Part shown: one piece after another, positions 59,637 through 64,000 of the stretch | Layout: each line of letters begins with the position of its first letter | Position numbering within the stretch: the first letter of the stretch is position 1 | NCBI GenBank assembly: GCA_015501075.1 | Contig: JADNYJ010000158.1 | Span: 24,186 to 88,185 of the forward strand | DNA length: 64,000 bases | Direction of reading: 5' to 3' | Source: Gymnopilus junonius | Taxonomy: Eukaryota; Basidiomycota; Agaricomycetes; Agaricales; Galerinaceae | Translations under genes and position numbers: made by a program | The notes under the pieces: model-generated | What the model was told of the DNA's origin: nothing | What the model saw: the letters and a program-made list of their open reading frames with translations, nothing else | The model's database searches: none

Positions 59637-61848
59637 ATGGCCTACATCAACGGCCAAAACCGCATTTCAATCCCCCCATTCCAAGGCGTGATTGGGGCCT
59701 CAAATGACACCTCAATAACTGCGTCCACACCCTCCCCTGCCGAAGCGTCATGCACCAGGGGCGTAGAGTGCCAACAGGACGCATTCCTCACGCCCTATTT
59801 CAAACATATCCAGGACAGTACCAGTCCCTACAGAAAATCTCAGATTTGGAAAAGCCGGCTGGCTGGTGACCGGTGGCCGGCGGCTGTTCAGCACGTCACA
59901 TCACCATCACCGCAGCATCGCCACATCTTCCTCTTCCTCCATCAACACTTGACCAGCGCTGTCAACGTTCACGCGTTCATGCCCATCAACATTGTCCAAG
60001 GGTGCGTGTGCCTGCTTTCCTACCTGTGAGTGAAAATGAACCTTGAAAGTTCTTTTCTTGTCATTTCTAACATACTTCTTCAGCCCCAATGAAAACTCAC
60101 TCTCCCTGAACATACTATCTGAACATATCTATCCCTACCCAACATTCGTTACCATGTAGCCTCACCTCACTGCTCTCTCCAGTATGGACCCTCTCGGAAT
60201 TACCTGCGGATGTGGCCACTTTGTTCCCTACAAGCCTTGTGCAAGCAATGCAAACGGCAATAAAGGCCGTCTTGTTGCCATAGTAAGTCCGCATATTCCA
60301 TCATATGCATGATAGTTTTCTAACGATTGACACCTTTAGTGTAATGGGCCTAATGCTCAGGGGGTCCCTTGCAAAACCATATGCTGGAAGAAGGGTTCTT
60401 CAGCATCCCCGACCTCCTCGCCACCAGCAGCACTTCCTAGCGTCTTTGCCACTGAAGCTCCCCCAGGAAAGCCTGTCTGCCCTGTAAATGGGTGCGGACA
60501 GTCGCGAATTGCTCCCGATTGTGCTTGTCAGCTCTGTCAAAAGCACTGCATCAGCAGCGGCGGTTGTAGCTCCAAGAATCACATTCCGCCCACATCCTCA
60601 TCTGCTCGTACTGCCTTGCCCCCTCCCATCCCCATTCCTGATGCGAATACCCAACCACCTGCACCTGCACCCTCTCCATCTTCTACAATTGATCTAGGAC
60701 ATGCGCCCATAGCTGTTGTTGTTTCTTTGCCGTCAAGACCGGATTCAACCACCCCATCCTGTATTGATGCTTAACCAAACCCTCGCTATGTCTCCCACAT
60801 GCCTGCTATCTTTACGGATCAATGGAAGAAGGAACAAGAGCTGGAGGAGGAGCGGAGGATGACTCAATCCCAGCAGAAGATTCGTGCAACCCAAGCCAGG
60901 CACACTGTCGTCGTTTATGCGTGGCTTGAGGATGCAAAACCTGTGATGGTGCATGAATTTCAAGAAGGGCCATCCACGTTCACCTGGCCCTACTTTGCTC
61001 TATCCATGCCAATCCTGTCAAATGTGGATTTCACGATGCCAGATGGATCTACAGTACGCATCCACCTGTACCGGAAGGGCCTCAGCACCTGGGTTAACGT
61101 CAGCATAGGCCATGTTATTGAGTTGCAGGAGGGCGCTCGGATATTCTTGAAGGCTACCCACGTCACTGACTGTCAAGACTTCGACAAGCTTTTGAGCAGT
61201 GAGGCCGACAGCCCGATGCACCTCTGCTACAACCTCCCAGGTGAATGCCGCGAACTTCTCGAGAGATACCAGAGCAAACGGCTACTTCTTGGGAAGAGAA
61301 AAGGGGTAGACGTCATCGAAATCACGTCGTCGGAGGATGAGAGCACCCCCGGGGGATGTGCCAAGCTGGACCTCTGTTCACGACGCCACTTTCGCAAGCA
61401 ACGCCTGCCGGCGTCCCTCTTTCATCCTTCCCCTTCTCCAGCAGCTGCAGCCTCCATCAACACTGGGGATGTTGCTTCTGCTATCGAGGTATCTGATGAC
61501 TCTCACCCCTCTTCCAGGTCGATAACCCCTATGCCAAATAGTCTCGATGCTGTCTCCGAAGTTCCATCTTTGTCTCCTCTCACCAAGCAGTGGCCTGCCG
61601 GATTTTATGCAGTCAACATTGTTCAGTTCTTCACCGACTGTGAGGAGAAGTTGACAGTTCCAATGGGGACCATTTTCCGTCAGCACTTTCCTGGCCTTCC
61701 CTGCCGTCATTCGACCATTAATGAAAATCACAAACGCTGGCAGGATGCCCCTCAATCTGTTCATGACAATGTTTTGAGGGCTGGGCAAAGTGATGAGGGG
61801 TTGTGGTCTGTCTTCCAAATGCAGACTCGCAAAAAGGCCAAGGTTTGA
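59637..61848 (+). pseudogene. KDZ-associated cysteine-cluster (CxC) protein, interrupted by one stop
   Basis: Exon 1 (59637-60001, MAYINGQNRISIPPFQGVIG) joins exon 2 (60183-60284) through a GT-AG intron that restores the frame as INIVQG-MDPLGITCGCG. A second intron, about 60285-60341, leads to CNGPNAQGVPCKTICWKKG. A cysteine cluster follows: CGCGHFVPYKPC, CPVNGCGQSRIAPDCACQLC, QKHCISSGGCSSKNH. After a Ser/Pro linker, the frame is cut by a single TAA at 60772-60774 and continues in the same frame with RYVSHMPAIFTDQWKKEQE, WLEDAKPVMVHEFQEGPSTF and IVQFFTDCEEKLTVPMGTIF to 61848. CAA to TAA would explain the stop. If the TAA is read as an end, the two halves would be separate genes. Such cysteine-cluster proteins accompany KDZ transposases in mushrooms; their biochemical role is not established. 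Confidence 0.6.
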
Positions 61849-61974
61849 ACCATGTATTTTTGATTTCTCAAAGCATTATTGTTTTGTAATTTGTCCCTTC
61901 TCTCATCATTTGTACATCACCACATGGAATGAAATTGTTTAAGAAGCTGTGAGATCATGAAACTATAAGTACTT

Positions 61975-62895
61975 CTAAGTAGACGATGGCCAATTCTTTG
62001 GCTCATCCCCTGCAAGTTCGAGTTTGCTGTGTGTCATACGATTACGTCGAAGGATCATTTCATCAAGATAAAAATTGTACTTGTCTACCAGCATCTCGTG
62101 GCACATGGAGTGATAGCTGCCCAACCAAACATTTGTCTGTTCAGCGATTGAGGAGTTAAAATACCAGGGCTTGTTGCCTTCTCCTTGGAGCTCAGGAAAG
62201 TTGACAGGGTTGCAGTGGGCTTGACAAAAGAGGTCGGTGATCTTGTGCTTACTCTTAAAATGGAACACGTCCACAGTGAGCCTGACCCTTTGGAAAGCGG
62301 GATCGTCCTTGACAATCCGCGCAAGCTGACAATTGTTGTCAAAGAATATGTGATTAGGCATGGTTCCTAGCACACGGTAAGTGCATTTGATCATCTCCTT
62401 TGAAAGACATGAAATTCATTTCACAGCCTAGACAATAAGATGGTGCTTATGACGACACTAGACACTGCCTCAGCGCCATAAAATGTTTCTCTTGCAATGA
62501 TTGTACCACATGGGGCTACAATTATCTGCTCATTGTGAGTCCTCTTCCAGCCAAACTGTGCATGCAACTTCTTCTTCCCGAAGCCTGAAACATGGTCAGT
62601 GTGCAGTGGAGTTACTTGTCCAGTGGGCAGCTCAAATATTTCTTCTTCTTCTTCAACATCAGCAAGCTCATGGATTGAGTTGACAACTTCTCCAAGAGAG
62701 TCGTTAGGATGAGCAACCCGAGCTCGAGCAAGGTGCTCTTGAAGCTGGAATCGTGACTGACCACGCTCGATGTGGATTTTCTCGATGGCCTGATGGTCTG
62801 CATTGGCGCAAGTCTTTGTCCCTGAGGTGACGGGTGAGGTACAACCGATGATGGTGCAAATACCGTCCCTGTCTTTGTGGTCATCGCAAAACCTA
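61975..62895 (-). CDS. KDZ-family (Kyakuja-Dileera-Zisupton) transposase, C-terminal part
   Basis: The RNase H-fold transposase of a KDZ DNA transposon. Reading from about 62895: a cysteine/histidine cluster (CDDHKDRDGICTIIGCTSPV, KTCANADHQAIEKIH) like the CxC6 type, a linker FQLQEHLARARVAHPNDSLG, then RRTHNEQ-like KRTHNEQIIVAPCGTIIARE and TFYGAEAVSSV. An intron (about 62465-62402) leads to EMIKCTYRVLGTMPNHIFFD. The domain contains the acidic positions expected for catalysis in IFFDNNCQLA, LTVDVFHFKSKHKITDLFC and NSSIAEQTNVW. The stop is at 61975-61977. The 5' portion probably extends beyond 62895 in exons I could not resolve (protein-like NPV...CYGCFVF pieces to about 63260). It converges with the cysteine-cluster gene, 126 bp away. 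Confidence 0.72.
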
Positions 62896-63370
62896 AATCA
62901 ACCAAGTTTATATACCATTCATATTATTGAGTACCAATAAAAGTCAATGTGATGTTGGCAAGATAACGAGCAAGAAGTCATTTCTCGCGAAGAGCGGAGG
63001 TCCAGAAAAAGTATCAAAATTGCAAGTATGAGGGTTAACATTAATTTAAGGAGGCAGACAAGAAAGCACCGGATAAGATAGAAGAAAAGAACAGTGACTA
63101 AATGACTTGCAAATGAAAGCAGATAAGAGTGGTGGAAGAGAGGAAGGAAGATCCATAAAAGGTACATCCCACTTGAATTTCTGTTGAATTTCTGTAGCGG
63201 GCTCATGGAAAACAAAACACCCATAACATTTTTGGGCTGGTGATTGAATTAAATCCTTCTGGTACATTTAATTCTATACATAATATACTTGCATAATCCG
63301 TTTTCAGAACTTAAAAAAGTGTCCCCAGCGTTGTTTCATTGAAGGAGCAATTGGTACAACGTCGATACTT

Positions 63371-63641
63371 CATCAGGAAACTGGCAAAAAAGTTTTTTGG
63401 GGTTTTCTAACCGAAAAAACCATGGAAACCAGCCCAAAATGGTCCAAAAATGTCGAAATCCGGAGACCTGGAAACCTAGGTCCGATTTTCCAAAAACCTG
63501 GCGGGCAAAATTTTCGGCACTAATCCAAATGTAGCAATTCGTTAGCGAAATGAATGAAAATATCTCGGCAGGTTTCCGGGAAACCAAAAAACCACCCAAA
63601 ACGGGTAAAAACCCGGAAACTTTTTTGACACTTTGCTGATG
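63371..63641. mobile_element. Candidate foldback MITE near the KDZ module (271 bp)
   Basis: The ends CATCAGGAAACTGGCAAAAA and the inverted CATCAGCAAAGTGTCAAAAA pair imperfectly, and the termini are followed by similar A/T and GGG-rich tracts. ACTT flanks both sides (63367-63370 and 63642-63645), a possible 4-bp duplication. The family is not assigned. The weaker terminal match makes it tentative. Confidence 0.45.
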
Positions 63642-63795
63642 ACTTATATTTAGCAAGACCCGGCTGTTCATAGCCAAACATGTGTCAGCATGTTTGGCCT
63701 TGCATCTATACCAAACACCAGCCGCCAGCTGCCGGACACCAGACACCCGGACACCCGGTTTTTCCAAGTTCGAGATGTCCTCAGTCCCTACCCCT

Positions 63796-64000
63796 TAGGG
63801 ATGCCGAAGTCCAGTTCAGTCCGGTTCTCTGCCTATTTTGTCGAACCGAGAACCAGACCCAAGGTCCGGTTCAGCCATTTGGCCAAACTTTGGACCGAAC
63901 TTCGGTTCAGGTCAGTCCAGGTCTGGTTCGAGGTTTGAACCTATATTTTTTCCCACTGTTAGTTTTCCTTCTTTTTCGCATTAAAAATCTTCATGAGTAT
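63796..64000. mobile_element. Left end of an hAT-like element related to MITE B, cut by the window end
   Basis: The terminus TAGGGATGCCGAAGTCCAG is the same as MITE B (14772) with two substitutions, and the following GGTTCAG/GAACC-rich sequence matches its style. The flank CTACCCCT (63788-63795) would be the 8-bp duplication. The right end lies outside the window. Confidence 0.7.

Noticed and set aside
1..64000. tRNA, rRNA or CRISPR features
   Set aside because: I saw no cloverleaf with A and B boxes, no ribosomal RNA sequence and no regularly spaced direct repeats; a CRISPR array is not expected in a fungal nuclear genome.

Overview
The window is a piece of a filamentous basidiomycete genome, most likely a mushroom-forming Agaricomycete. 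The evidence is in the sequence: genes on both strands cut by short GT-AG introns (mostly about 45-60 nt), a NACHT NTPase of the type expanded in mushrooms, ricin-B lectins resembling the mushroom CNL family, a KDZ-type transposase with a cysteine cluster, and intron-containing RPS6 and RPS13. The species cannot be named from the sequence alone.

Layout. 1-4.6 kb: 3' part of a DDX60-like Ski2-type RNA helicase (+), then a decayed SRPK-like kinase (-). 6.2-9.9 kb: a NACHT/NLR-type protein (-). 10.2-13.0 kb: a Vps39/TRAP1-type vacuolar sorting gene (+) without its N-terminal CNH domain and with a probable frameshift. 13-25.5 kb: a transposon-rich block with three hAT-like foldback elements (one nested in another, all with 8-bp target duplications), a complete-ended but defective Ty1/copia retrotransposon (16511-22688) and a Harbinger-like element (24307-24771). 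25.7-27.7 kb: divergent RPS13 (-) and RPS6 (+). 28.4-32 kb: a broken berberine-bridge-type oxidoreductase remnant and a tandem pair of ricin-B lectin genes (-). 32.9-35.4 kb: two uncharacterised genes.

35.7-46.2 kb (-): a tandem array of five F-box/propeller-like paralogues (three intact, two decayed) with a broken MYND zinc-finger gene inside it. 46.4-54.1 kb (-): separase with its His/Cys catalytic dyad, whose TPR-rich arm spans several kilobases. 54.9-58.7 kb (+): one uncharacterised gene and an F-box protein. 59.6-62.9 kb: a KDZ transposon module, with a cysteine-cluster gene (+, interrupted by one in-frame TAA) convergent with the transposase (-). The window ends inside another hAT-like element of the same family as the one at 14772.

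Housekeeping genes (ribosomal proteins, separase, helicase) are interleaved with fast-evolving accessory loci. The strongest unusual signals are the stacked hAT-like foldback elements, LTR differences that look like CpG deamination in both LTR copies, the F-box array with copies at several stages of decay, and the KDZ module. Exon borders were read by eye; coordinates for multi-exon genes are start-to-stop spans including introns.
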